A program made the translations under genes and the position numbers. The notes under the pieces were generated by a model. The model did not search any database. It was not told the DNA's origin and saw only the letters and a program-made list of their open reading frames with translations. Of a stretch of DNA of 64,000 bases, positions 45,723-59,231 are shown in pieces; within the stretch, counting starts at the first letter, position 1; each line of letters begins with the position of its first letter. The stretch comes from Epiperipatus broadwayi. Its lineage: Eukaryota; Onychophora; Udeonychophora; Euonychophora; Peripatidae. The stretch covers positions 1,983,483-2,047,482 of the forward strand of contig JAQFVV010000043.1 of NCBI GenBank assembly GCA_028023455.1, written 5' to 3'.

Positions 45723-45898
45723 CCTGGCAAAGATCTCCAAATAAATTACTTTTAGGTTTTCTAATGAAAAATATATTTAGCGGTAGTTAATTTTTTTTTA
45801 TATATATATTAGTGTGTTTATTATTATTAGGGTATTTATTAGTTAGGATTTTTTTTTTTTTAATACAGTTAAAACAAAAGTGCTGATGATTTTATCCG

Positions 45899-45911
45899 AA
45901 GGGGGAGAAAG
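45899..45911 (+). promoter_or_regulatory. Polypurine tract
   Basis: AAGGGGGAGAAAG directly precedes the TTGTGCC start of the 3' LTR, the expected position for priming plus-strand DNA. Confidence 0.85.
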
Positions 45912-46887
45912 TTGTGCCATTACAATTTAGTCACTAGCTAAATTTATAGTAATGTGCATGTAGAAAAGGTAAACCAAAAATCATCATCACATTTTTATAT
46001 AATCATAAATGAAGCTGTAGGGCATCCAAGTTTAAACCCTACAAGGTCCAGTTCTAAAAGCTTTAAACAGAGAAAGAATGGGTCAACAATTATATGCTTT
46101 ATTTGTTTGTGTGTTGATAGAAAGGTAATACACACATTTAAACTATTTAATATTTAATTTTTCTTTAAAAAGCAAAGTTATAATGCATACATATAGGCAA
46201 TGTATGTGTAAATTATTTAATTGTTTTATATTTCAAATATTAAACATTTTAATTTTCTTTAAAACTAACCTATGCTTGATCAATTCTAACATTTTATTCT
46301 ATACTTTTATTTTGCTTTTCTTTAATTATAAGTGGGATTTAAAAGTTACAGATTTAATTAAATAATTGGGTTATAATTACTAAGCTAGCAATTATAGTAT
46401 TTAAGGTTAGTTTATGAATGATTTGAAAGAATGCAGGATGTGTGTACATTACATACAAAATTTTACATTTCCTAAATATTGAAAGAAAAGGAAGTATTAA
46501 ATCTGTTAAATTATTTTTTTTGTACAATTTTTTTTTGTTAAAAGAGGAAATCTGTTTAATCAGATATCGATCTTTGTAGTAAATTTTTTTTGTAAATGAT
46601 TGTCACTTTGGAGCTATAATTTTTGAAATTGTCTTATCAAGATCTAAAGAAGGAAGCTCAAAGATTTGAAGTGTTACCTGGATGTTAAAAAGAAAGAAAA
46701 AACAAAAGAAAGGAAATAAGAATTGAGTCTATTTTTTTTTAAAAACAAAAGTGTCTGGAAAAAGGATTAAACTTTTCAGTTGAAAAATACTTTGGTTGAA
46801 AATAAATTAGAGATCTAATTAAAACAAATTTGTCCAAAAATAGCAAGTGATGCTATCTCTGATTGGTTAAGTTAGCTAAAAATTGGA

Positions 46888-46894
46888 TATAAAA
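46888..46894 (+). promoter_or_regulatory. Putative TATA box of the 3' LTR
   Basis: Same TATAAAA context as in the 5' LTR, with inverted CCAAT upstream. It could drive transcription of flanking DNA. Confidence 0.45.
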
Positions 46895-48805
46895 AGCTGT
46901 CTTAGATTATTATTGTGATTGATTCAGATTATTAAACTATAATATTGAACGTTGAAAATATAAGAGATGGCGGGCTAGAAAAATTATATGTATATTCCAT
47001 TTGCCAGACCATCTGGGGAAGCTGCACATCACATAGGAAAGAAAAGATGTGTCTAAAATAATATTCTACACCTTTCAACTGACCAGATAAATAAGATGTT
47101 TTTAATAGAAGTAAGAAAGCATTCACCTGCATTCAAAGAAGATGAATTAATCTACTGATAAATATTAATCATCAAGTCCAATTAATTGTTACAACAACTG
47201 ATTTTAAACTCAAGAAAATTTACAAATGGGGAAACAACTGCTGTATTTCATCCACATGCTTGACAGGAAGAGAAGAAAAATTAATATAATGATTTCCAAA
47301 TTATCCACTAAAGCAAATAACCTCAATAGAGTCACCATCATCAAATAGTTATCAACCTCAAGAAAGAGATTGTTCCCAGTAAAACGGAAATGGTAGCTGA
47401 GAAATATAAGCATTATACAAGACAAGTTTGAACCCTTGAAAATTCGCCACAAACAAAAAAATCGGTAATATGACTTTTTATATCTATTTTCTTTATGATC
47501 TCAATCTTAATAAACATTTTAGCGATAAAGTGGTATATTTTATTTAAAGAACTTTTAAAGACTATTCAGATCGATTAAAACAAGAATGTCTTACTAATAA
47601 TAACTTTGAGCTTCATAAATTATCTTGAATGTATCAAAATTATATGTTTATTAATTTTACAGTTATGAAATATGAATATGTAAAACAATTTTTTTTTTAT
47701 GGTATTATGATTTTAGTTTTAACTAATATATTATTATTTTGGTTTTAAATAATATTTTGTTATCATGGGATAAAACACGCACATACATAATAATATTTTT
47801 ATATGTGTATAATTGGAAGTGAATGTGGAATAATGAGTAGTATTAGAATATTAGATTATTTTGTTTCAAGTTCAGTATAGATTTCAGCGCTTGGAAGGGA
47901 GGGGGAGAAAATAATTTAAAACTTTTTTCTAAAACTTGCTCTTTCAATTTTTACTAACATTTTTTTTTACATTCTATTTACATGTTGGATTTTAAAGTAT
48001 GTGTGCTAATGAGCAGATAATATTTTTTTTTTAATACTTTTCTCATGGAGTGAAAATCATGGTCAATGTGACGTCCAACTTAATACAAAATACATTTGAA
48101 GGGAAAGGGGGAAGAACTTAAAATTAATCTGAGGATTGTTATATAATCAATTATTATTATTATTCATGTCAATTTTCATATTTATCTAGAAATTTTTATG
48201 TATATGTTAGAAATGTAGTAATAAATATTAGTTTGTTTTATTAAACGAGGCGTATATATTTCATTAAGTGTAGTCTTTGTTAAGTGTGATTATTCATCAT
48301 CATCAATGGTTGAATATTAGTTATTTAAGATATAAGTAAGTATGCTAAAATTAAGCAATAATTATGCATTTCTTTATAAAATTTAGTTTTATGTTTAGGC
48401 TTAGTCCTAGAGCTGTAGTTGAAACCCTTGTCATTATTGTTATTATTATCGTCATCATCATCATTATCAACGTTTTAATTAATGAGCTGTTTAACTGTTT
48501 AAAGGCCATAAATAAATATTAATTTCATAATATTTAGTGATCTCTTAGTATTATTATAACCACATCCCATCATCTATTTCATGCAAGGATGAGTGAATTG
48601 CCATCCTAAATTAGTTATATATAATCTGAGCTAGTGAACTTATAAAATATTGAAACACATTTGTTATGTTAAGATCTGAGAAATGATTTATGTCTAATAT
48701 ACTCCACTTTGGTTTAAAGATGTTTTACTTTTACCTAAATATTAGTGCATATAGTGATATGGCTCAAAAAGCAAAATCTTCCATTTTTATTAGAAATAAA
48801 GTACC

Positions 48806-48895
48806 AAAAAGGGGATTCAAACCCGGTACATGTGAAAGGTTATTAGATATAACCATGTCTAGATTCAGATAATCTAGTGGCGCCCTGCTAGACCA
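48806..48895 (-). repeat. tRNA-like segment in the 3' LTR
   Basis: Same as 41778-41867: A-box-like TGGTCTAGCAGG, B-box GGTTTGAATCC, T-run. Confidence 0.4.
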
Positions 48896-49184
48896 TATTC
48901 ACTTAGTATTTGTTTAAACATGCACTTAACATCAAACCAAGAAATGAAAGGGGATAAGATTACTGTCTGTATACCTGAGTTATATTTTATTGAATTACTA
49001 GTGTACTCACTTCACATGATTGCTATAATACTTGTTATTAATAATTTGATCAACCTTTACTTATGATCATTCAATGGACTACTCAGGTATGGTAATATTT
49101 TTTTTTTGATGATTCATTAATTAGGTTACAATGTATCTATAGTTATTTGTTCTTCATTTATTTAGGTTACAATATATATATATA

Positions 49185-51231
49185 TATTATAACGATCCAA
49201 AACAATAGTGGAGACAGCAATCTACGTATCTGCAACTACCAGGGCGCCATCTAGGCATTTGAACCTAGAAAAATTTATACAGTAGGCAGATACGCGCTGT
49301 TAATATTCCACTTTATTTTATATTTTGGTCATTAGCCCATTGTCACTAGCTCAGTGAGTAGCAGAGATAATAAAATATAAATTTTATATCCTAAATATAA
49401 AAGAATAAAAGCCACTGCCAGAAATTAACACATAAAAATATTTATTTATGCACATATAAAATAACATTTAAATTTTGAGGAATAAATTCAACATTTTAGA
49501 TTTTTCTATTAATCTTTAATTTTACATTTAAGTAAATTACAACCATGAGTTTAATATTTATTTAGTGAGTCGAGTATGAATAGACTACATAGATCTGCAT
49601 TTGAAAAGAAAATATTCTTCCCTAATTTAACCTTAGGCAACAAATTTCGCAATCAAACCGGCGCCAATCCATCTGATACATTTATGTATTCAATGTAGTG
49701 TGAAAATACGACAACACAAAATACTATACTGTCAGGAATGTACATCTGAACAGCAAGTAGAATTAGAGAAAAAATTGTCTCTCTACCAACCAGGAATGCT
49801 ACATCTGTTGGCGAGTAGAACAATAAACATAAAACTCCATAGGAATGGACTGCGGTCCTTTGCCGTCTTATAAACCCATCCATAGGCAAACAGAAGGTGT
49901 GTGGCGTATATATATAATCCTGCCCGTAGCGGATCTCATACTACATCTACAATTACACAAATATATCCAATCCATTGAACCAATTCAACTACGAAATGAA
50001 GAACCTAAGATTACCCTCCCTTAATATAACTTTACAAAACTATATAGCCATTCACGCCCGACTTAAATTTAACATTTAAATACGTTCGCACAGATTATTT
50101 TTATACAATTTGTTTTATAATGTCGAGTATAGATCGGCTGCATAGATTCCACGGTCAAAAACATTCCAAATTAAACACAACCGATCAAAATACAAAGTCA
50201 ATCGATAACGTCAATTGCTGAGGGAATACAGGAGACCCTTTGGTGTTCATCATAAGACACCGCAGTGACATCGTTGACTCATATATTCTAATCGACTGTG
50301 AAAACCACAACATAATCAACTGCTAAAGAATCTATGCAACATCTATATCCAACTTAAATGTAATGCATTTAATAATTTCTACAATAAATATTACTACAAA
50401 TAAAAATAATAAAATGGAAATGATTTTAGCAAAACTTAACTATATAAATTTAAACAATCAATTATTAATTTGAAAATCAAATAAGAGTTCATTTTAAAAT
50501 TTAAATTAACTGAATCTTTAAAAAAAACAATGACGAAAGTTCTTAATTACTTTTTTTTGTTGTTGTTAATTTGTAAAGTTCATAGCTCACGGTAGAAGAG
50601 TCCAGGTTTCTGCTTTTAATTCCTGTGACGCCTCCATTGGAAGATAATGTTCTGGAGATGGCAATAGCTGGTTCAAGGTATCACAGTCTTTCATTTTTTT
50701 TTTAAATAGAGAGTGTGGTATGTGCGTCCTATCACATGTCTCAAACACAAAAAGCTGGAACTGTCAGAAAAAACTGTATTTCCCTTTTTATATTATCCAC
50801 ACAGATTCAATCACCAAAATGTCACTAATCCATCACTTTCGTTAGGGTCCGAGCCAAGGCTTAGTGCTTCCATTGGTCAAGCTAATTTCTCTTTATTTTC
50901 TTATCTATCTTTCATCAGATCATTTTAATTATACAAGAGCCCAAGGGCCAGTTTGGTTTTCGATAATTCATAAACAATCATTTCCATTTACAGATTACAT
51001 TAATTAATACCTGTTTTTATTTTTAAATCTTGTACTTTTTTATAAAAAAGTACGTTCAAATACTGATTTGTTTTTTTTTTTTTAAAAAATATTTTTAAAG
51101 TTTGGCCTCTGTGCGAATGTATATACGTTTAACAAACATTTTAATTTTAGCGTTTAGTTTTTTACTTTTATTTGCGAACTTTTAAGTTTTTATTTTAAAT
51201 TAATGTAACGACATATTTATATATTGTTACA
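49185..51231. other. 2 kb segment of unknown nature, possible solo LTR
   Basis: This stretch is somewhat less AT-rich than its flanks and lies between two copies of GTTACAATATATATATATA (about 49165 and 51226). Its right end reads TGTTACA. It contains no coding frame above about 80 codons. The sequence GGGCGCCATCTAGGC near 49241 echoes TCTAGTGGCGCCCTG in the LTR. A solo LTR in minus orientation is possible but not shown. Confidence 0.3.
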
Positions 51232-51395
51232 ATATATATATATAAGTAAAAATCAGTCACATTTGGCTTGCATTACCAATATGTAATATGTAAAGAACCT
51301 GCTAATAGCTCTAAACAAGCTTATTTATTTATTTATTTTTATGATAAATGCTACAAGAGAAAGTACCTGAAGCCTTTATTTATGATTGTCCCCAT

Positions 51396-51436
51396 CCTCA
51401 GACCGGTTTTGAGCTATGGCTCTCTTCAGTGAGGAG
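51396..51436 (-). ncRNA. Hammerhead ribozyme-like sequence (family B, left arm)
   Basis: Minus strand: TCCTCA, core CTGAAGA (51424-51430), stem II GAGC-CATA-GCTC (51412-51423), then AAAA where GAAA is expected (G12 changed), palindromic stem III ACCGGT (51403-51408), C17 with GTC triplet, TGAGGA pairing perfectly with TCCTCA. One invariant base is lost, so probably inactive. Confidence 0.55.
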
Positions 51437-51521
51437 CTAAGACATTAGATTCAAAATACTAACTCAAGCCAATGATTTATTTAATTCTTAAATATTAAGA
51501 AAAAGATCTAAATCTTCAGAC

Positions 51522-51562
51522 ACCTCACTGAAAAGAGCCATAGCTCGAAATCAATCTGGGGA
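51522..51562 (+). ncRNA. Hammerhead ribozyme-like sequence (family B, right arm)
   Basis: Plus strand: ACCTCA, core CTGAAAA (51528-51534, G8 changed to A), stem II GAGC-CATA-GCTC (51535-51546), intact GAAA (51547-51550), stem III region decayed (ATCAATC), then TGGGGA. Complements the left arm: each arm lost a different invariant base, so the shared ancestor had a complete core. Confidence 0.55.
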
Positions 51563-51665
51563 TGGGAAAAATCATAGATAAAGGCTTCAGGTACTTTCTC
51601 TAGTAGCATTTATCATAAATAAATAAATAAATAAGTTTGTTTAGGGCTATTAGCAGGCTCTTTAT

Positions 51666-53088
51666 ATATTACTTATTATATTGTACCCTCACCAAAGAAA
51701 AACTGAACTAAAGCATCTGACTAACTAAGATATAACTATACTATAACTAGAGTCAAGTTATATAAACAATTATTATTAAGATGACTAAGATTCAAGATAC
51801 ACTACTAATATACAATATTTACTAAAACAATATTTTCTAACAATAAAATATTATTTATCTTCACAATGAATAATTAGGGTTCCAACTCGAATACTCAATT
51901 CATTCATTTTACTAATAAATTTAATTTATAACTAGCTCATTATTATAAATAAAATATGCTTAGACTAAAATAACAAATACAGTTATAAAACTCTTCACAT
52001 GAGACATTCAGCAAGGTACAATGGCTTAAACATTGAAGATATACCCCTAAAGATACATTCCCAATGGCATAAGAATATTACCCCACCAAATTCACATAAC
52101 AAAACTACTAGTAATACTCTCATGTCTTTAAACTCACATATAATAATCCTAACATACAACTTATAAGTTTATTAAATTAATTACTACTCTTTTAATAAAA
52201 AAATATTAACTGAAAATTTAACATCAACTGATAATTTCTATTCATCATCTTTTAATACAAATTTTACAATTCTTTTAAAAAATAATCTCAGCTTCATTTC
52301 TAGCACTAATAATAAAATAAATAAAGAACCTGTAGTTAAATACGATGAGAGATTTTACATAATATTTAACTACCCTTACCAAAATAACAGCAACAATAAG
52401 CAACCAAGTTAACTTAATGTCTCTTAACATTAAATCTATTTAATGATTGTTTAGCAAATAAAACAAATAATATAAGATTCTACATAAACATTGTATAATC
52501 TTTATTTATTCATGTGGTATTCGAAATATAGTATATTTTAATATAGTGGCAATATTAAGTATCTCAAATTGGTGTTGGATCATTTTATAACCACCAATAA
52601 TCATAACAACAACTTCTTCTCCTCCCTCCTCCTGCTTCTCCTCTTTCTCCTTTTTCTTCTATCACTGTGGCTATGAATATGAGGCAACACGCCTCAAAAG
52701 TGCTTAGCCGTTAACTTTTGTATAGACTTATAAGCATATTTATTATAGCTTCTCTTTCCAGTGCCTCACACACTTCTAATTTTATTAACAATAATAATCT
52801 AAAAAATTTCTACAAATCATGTGCAAACAAGTAATGTTTTAAACCATTAACTTCTAAGGAGCATGCATGTGGAATGAAAAATCAATAAATGATATGCAGA
52901 CAAATCAAAACTCAACTTAACAATTTTATTATGATTACTAACACCATAGCTATTATAATACAGTTATAAAATTAAAAAAAAATAGTTACAAATAGTAATA
53001 TAAAAATTGACATCTAAAATTAAAATATTTATACAACAAATATTACAAGTAAATAAAAAAAATAAGATAGCTTTCATTTCAACTACTT
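51666..53088. other. AT-rich spacer
   Basis: Nothing recognised; a pyrimidine-rich CTCCTCC patch lies near 52615-52665. Confidence 0.45.
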
Positions 53089-54682
<1,594 letters not shown>

Positions 54683-54800
54683 AGCAATAAGCAGGCAAAA
54701 CTCTCCATATAGTAGTCCCACCCTGTGCCAACCAGAGAATCAATGGATGCCAGAAGCTGGCACTACTGTGTGGAGAATTTTGCCTGTTTAATAACAGTTG
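54683..54800. repeat. Family A, internally deleted foldback
   Basis: Inverted ends AGGCAAAACTCTCCATATAG and TGTGTGGAGAATTTTGCCTG enclose only the GAATCAATGGATGCCAGAAG block. No ribozyme. Flank includes GTGATCATGTGAT, as next to other copies. Confidence 0.8.
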
Positions 54801-57162
54801 TGCCAGCAAAGTAGATGGTGATCATGTGATATAAGGTAATACTTATACCAACAGTTCATTCCACTGTTCAATATTCAATTCAAGCAATATGATATATAAT
54901 AATATAAAGTATTAATTTTAAAATATATCATTCAAAAATATTATCAAACAATACAATATAAATAATAAATAAGATTATCTATGATCTCAACAATTACTGA
55001 AATCATAAAACAGTAATCCTCTTCTTTGACCATATATTTAAAAAATTAATTTCTGAAAAACCCATTTTTCTTTATTTAATGTAATAAAAAAAAACTAATC
55101 TATCTTAAGATTAAGTTTTTAAAATATACATTATAAAAAATAGGGTAATTTAAAACATTATTTTAAAATATTAACATTAAACTAAATAATGAGAAAAATT
55201 AAGTTATGAAAAATCCCTCCTTTCTATTTATAAGTTCAACACTTCTCAGAAAACTTCCTCCAATTGCCTGGTTATAGGTAGTCAGTTCTGAGCAAAAGTT
55301 ATTCCACTCTCTCGGAACCATTTAATTAAACATATAAATAATGAAAATAAATCCTGCAGAATCTGGAAAAATATTGGGCATCCTGGAAAGATAAATGTTT
55401 ATTTCAGTTTTTTCCCTGAATATCTCTCCAGGCAGACAATATATCCATAAAGCAATAATTTAAGAATCCATTTTTACATAAAAATATCTTCTATGTATGT
55501 ATTTCTATTAATTCTAGTTGTTATATATAGCAGATATATCGCGATAAATACAGTTCACACATATTTATATTCCCGCCATCAAACATTAGTAGCATGTCTA
55601 CTTATTACATTTTTCATCAGATATCTATATTTCATTAACTGAAGGTAAATATTTCTTTTAAAAAATATTCAAGACTTTTATTTTTTACAATGCGTATATT
55701 TCAACTAGTTATTTTTTCTAGGTAAAATGACATCTTTATCATCCAAATGTTAATTAAATGATATAATGTAAATCTTCAAAACAGATACATTATAGTTACT
55801 TTATTTTAAATAAACTCATTTCAAAACATCTAGTTTGTTTATAGGTTATATAGTAAATAAATCTTTTCAAAAGCATAAAACATTCAAAAGTAATTTTTTC
55901 CATTTTTTCTTCAAATACATCATTTTCAGATGTAAACTCATTCAAATTAAGATTTAAAAATGAATTAAATAAAAGATGTTCATTCACAAAATAGTTATTC
56001 TGGCACATTGTTAAAAAATATCTTTAATTTAGTTTTTAACTTAAATGCAGAATATTAACTCTTCTTTTCCTTTTCTCAAACTTAATAGCATTATAAAAAT
56101 GATTTTTCATAAATATTCATTTCCTCTTTATTGACTTAAGTTTCCTTGACAAATTAGTTTCATTATAACAAGACAAAGTTATTAAAAATAAATGTTCATT
56201 CAACTTAAGCATATTAGTTATATAAAATTTAAAGTCCTTACATAACACAAAGTCTATTCTGGTCTTGTTGTAGAATATTCACAGGTATTTGGTGCATATT
56301 GTCCCAACATTTAAATGACTATTATCATGTTCCATAAAAATCATTGTAGTTTTAAATTACGCATCAAGTAAAATCCTCTGATAGAGAATTGTTTTTTTAT
56401 CCAATCATTATTTAAAATAGTTACTAAGTTATACTTCTAAAACTTTTCAATAGAAAAATGATAATGTTTTAAAAACATTATTACTTTTAAACAATTTGAC
56501 AAAAACAAAAAAACTAATAATCAATTTCACAATCACTTATTAACACTTTATTTCATTTTACTTTCACTGTCTAGATTTGATTAAACCTTTACTTTTATAT
56601 TGATTTAATCTATGATTTCATTGGTCAATTTTGCTTCTAAAACACTTGCTCATTTACATAACTAAATCAATTTCATCTTTAAAATTAAGCTTTTAAACTA
56701 TGAGTCATCATTTTAAAATTATTATGCAAAATTATTTAACATTTATAATTAATAAATACTTGTATTAAAAATATCTAGCAACTTTATTAAAACAATTTAA
56801 ATTACTTTACTATGCTTGAATGAATGGTGCATAGTAAAGTAATTTAAAGTGAACAATTAACATGTTCACACTCTCATTTCCAAATACTTAAGATTTTCCC
56901 ATACATAAATGTTTGGGTCGAAAAGATAGATTCATTCTATCTTTTCACAAAGACTTTATCTTGTGTTTGGAAAGTGGGAGTATTCATTTATATAGTTAAA
57001 TCTACAAAGCGCATGTGCATTAGCTTATTAATATTACAGTTTATAAAAACATTGCGCTATATAAAATAAATGTCTTAAAACAATTTAAATATCTTAATGA
57101 CTCTAAAATATTGATTTTAAAGCAAAATATTACATTTAACCAACAATAATTTTAACTCAATA
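54801..57162. other. AT-rich spacer
   Basis: No gene. A small inverted pair (TTTAAATTACTTTACTATG at about 56797 and its complement at about 56830) can form a hairpin, as can AAAGATAGA..TCTATCTTT near 56920-56945. Confidence 0.45.
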
Positions 57163-57555
57163 AACATCACATGACCACCTCCTCTTATGTTTGTGTATAA
57201 CTTGTTAAAACAGGCAAAACTCACTATATATATATATATTGCCACACACAGCAAGCTAGAGTAATCAATGGATGCCAGAAGGGTTGTGCATAAAATCCCC
57301 ATCTAGTGCCTACTCATCCATGGAGATAAAAGATGTTTTGCTGGAGGGTTGCATTAGATCCTAAGATCTAGGTGCAGTGCTCTCAGATCCAAGGCTCCTT
57401 ACTGATGAAGGCCATAAGCCAGAAACAAGTCTGGGGATAATGGATGAGTGGGCACTGGATGAGGATTTTATGCACAAGCCTTCTGGCATCTATTGATTAC
57501 TCTAGATTAACTGTGTGTGGCAATATATATATAGTGAGTTTTGCCTGTTGTAATA
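57163..57555. repeat. Family A foldback element, complete
   Basis: Close relative of 21626-21970, with the same upstream ACATCACATGACCACC block and ends (ACAGGCAAAACTC / GAGTTTTGCCTGT). It carries extra central sequence (ATAAAAGATGTTTTGCTGGAGG and AGATCTAGGTGCAGTGC) that matches the distal part of the 10.9 kb copy. A hammerhead candidate lies at 57387-57445. Confidence 0.85.
57387..57445 (+). ncRNA. Hammerhead ribozyme candidate (family A)
   Basis: ATCCAA, GGC, TCCTTA, core CTGATGA (57402-57408), stem II AGGC-CATAA-GCCA, GAAA (57422-57425), stem III ACAAGT (one change from the palindrome ACTAGT), C17 in a GTC triplet, TGGGGA, then TAA and TGGAT. Core fully conserved; stem III weakened and stem I with two G-U pairs. 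Confidence 0.6.
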
Positions 57556-59215
57556 ATTTTAACTGTTACTTCTTAAAAACATTATCTTTAGATTTATTTT
57601 TGGTACATTTATAATGTATCAAATTTTATTAACAAGCTAGGAAGTTTTCTTTTCCTAACTCTTGAAAGCTCACATACAATACACACACATCTTTAAGTCA
57701 TGTGACACATTGAGAACATTCTAAACTAATGTTAAATTATTTTTTATCTAAATAATATTTTTAAAGAAAACAATTTTAAACACATTATTTAAGTATTTAT
57801 TACTAAAATTAAACCATTATATTATTATACTATATTTTAAATATAATAAATAAAATTAATCTTATCTTTCTGACAATATATATTATTTTATCACTTAATT
57901 TATCTTAAAATGACTTTAAACTATTTAATACATCTTTACTGGCTCCTACTTATTGAGTTCGAACCCATACTCCTTATAACACCACAATTATATATTAAAA
58001 AATAACCTAAATTATTATTTTTTAAATAGCTACATTTCAAACCCTACTTTTAAACTATCTGCACCAATTATAAGGGTACAATATATATAAAACAAGTTAT
58101 ATGTCATATGACATATATATATATCTTTCCTTTACAAATGCAATTTTCTTTTATACTGTAGGATTTATTACAATGGGTGTTATTGGTCTGCTTATGAGCT
58201 ATGATGAATATTATGAAAAATTATACAATTCAGTAACAACATTTCCTTGTAATTTTTTTAAATTTCAACTCCGATAAAACTATTAGAGTTTATAGGATTA
58301 TCAGTAATGATTACTTTCCCTATTCCGGTAATTACATGACTTTGTCCTGAAAAGATTTCAAGGAATAATTCTTGACTAACCAATAATAAGTACAGGAATT
58401 GACACAATCAAAACAGACTGCATAATTGGTTATCTCCTTATCCAAATTAATAAGTTCTTAGCATAATTTGTAAAATGATAATTAATATTTTCTAACCTCA
58501 TTATATTATAAAATTAACCCAAGAAGCATACTCGGAAGTTGTACTTCCTAATCGATTGCAATAATAAATTAAATTTTAAAATCATCATATAACATATGTT
58601 CGTACAGTAAAGAACCGACTTGATAATTAATTTTTTAAAAACAATCAATTGAGAGAGAGAATCACTTAAAGAGAAATCTTCTCCCAAGAGAATACTATTG
58701 CTAATAATAAAAATGACTTCTAAATATACAAATTTTATGTAAAATAGTGAATTTACTAAATGATAACAAGAAGTAAAATGACAATAAATGTTTGTTAGTA
58801 ACAATACTTAGTAAAGTCAATTCTGGCTAACAAAACCAATAAATATATGCACTCATTTTCAAACAATTTATATATATATTTCTATAAAAGGATGATAGGT
58901 TGCATGTTAATAGTTTCGATAGGTTTAATATATTCCTCTATAATGATGATTTCTATAACAACTGATATGATAATCATTTCTATTACATAAATTAAACACG
59001 ATTAAAGATTATTGAAAAATATAAGATTTTCAAACATGTATGCATTTATATACAATTCTAACATACCTTTTATTAAATATAATTTTATAGTGTTAACTAA
59101 TACAAATTAAACATTTCGATTAAACCAGGTGTGATGTGATGTACTGTAGCTTCTCCTTAAACGGAGTCAAGAATCTCTCAACAATTATGACCAGAGAAAC
59201 CTGTTAGCGACTTTA
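57556..59215. other. AT-rich spacer
   Basis: Nothing recognised. A 96-codon frame at 58514-58804 has no motif. Confidence 0.4.
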
Positions 59216-59231
59216 TTTTCCATTCCCCAGT

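Larger units (their letters stand above)
38891..49171 (+). mobile_element. Complete non-autonomous LTR retrotransposon, 10.3 kb
   Basis: Two nearly identical direct repeats (38891-42143 and 45913-49171) start TGT and end ACA. A primer binding site follows the left repeat and a purine-rich tract precedes the right one. Flanking ATAT/ATATAT on both sides fits a 4-6 bp target duplication, though the site is low-complexity. The 3.8 kb interior holds one gag-like frame of 702 codons and a short tail resembling the integrase C-terminal end. Protease, reverse transcriptase and RNase H are absent. It must rely on another element's polymerase. High similarity of the LTRs implies recent insertion. The pol tail suggests a Ty3/gypsy-like parent (inference). 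Confidence 0.92.
45913..49171 (+). repeat. 3' LTR, 3259 bp
   Basis: Near-identical partner of 38891-42143 with the same TGT start and ACA end, slightly longer through single-base runs. Downstream is ATATATAT, matching the bases before the 5' LTR. Confidence 0.95.
51270..51665. repeat. Foldback family B, about 390 bp
   Basis: Arms about 51270-51440 and 51500-51665 are inverted copies: GCTAATAGCTCTAAACAAGC / GTTTGTTTAGGGCTATTAGC, GAGAAAGTACCTGAAGCC / GGCTTCAGGTACTTTCTC. Each arm contains a hammerhead-like segment with a four-pair stem II GAGC/GCTC. An ATTT-rich block (TTATTTATTTATTTA) lies in each arm. Confidence 0.85.
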
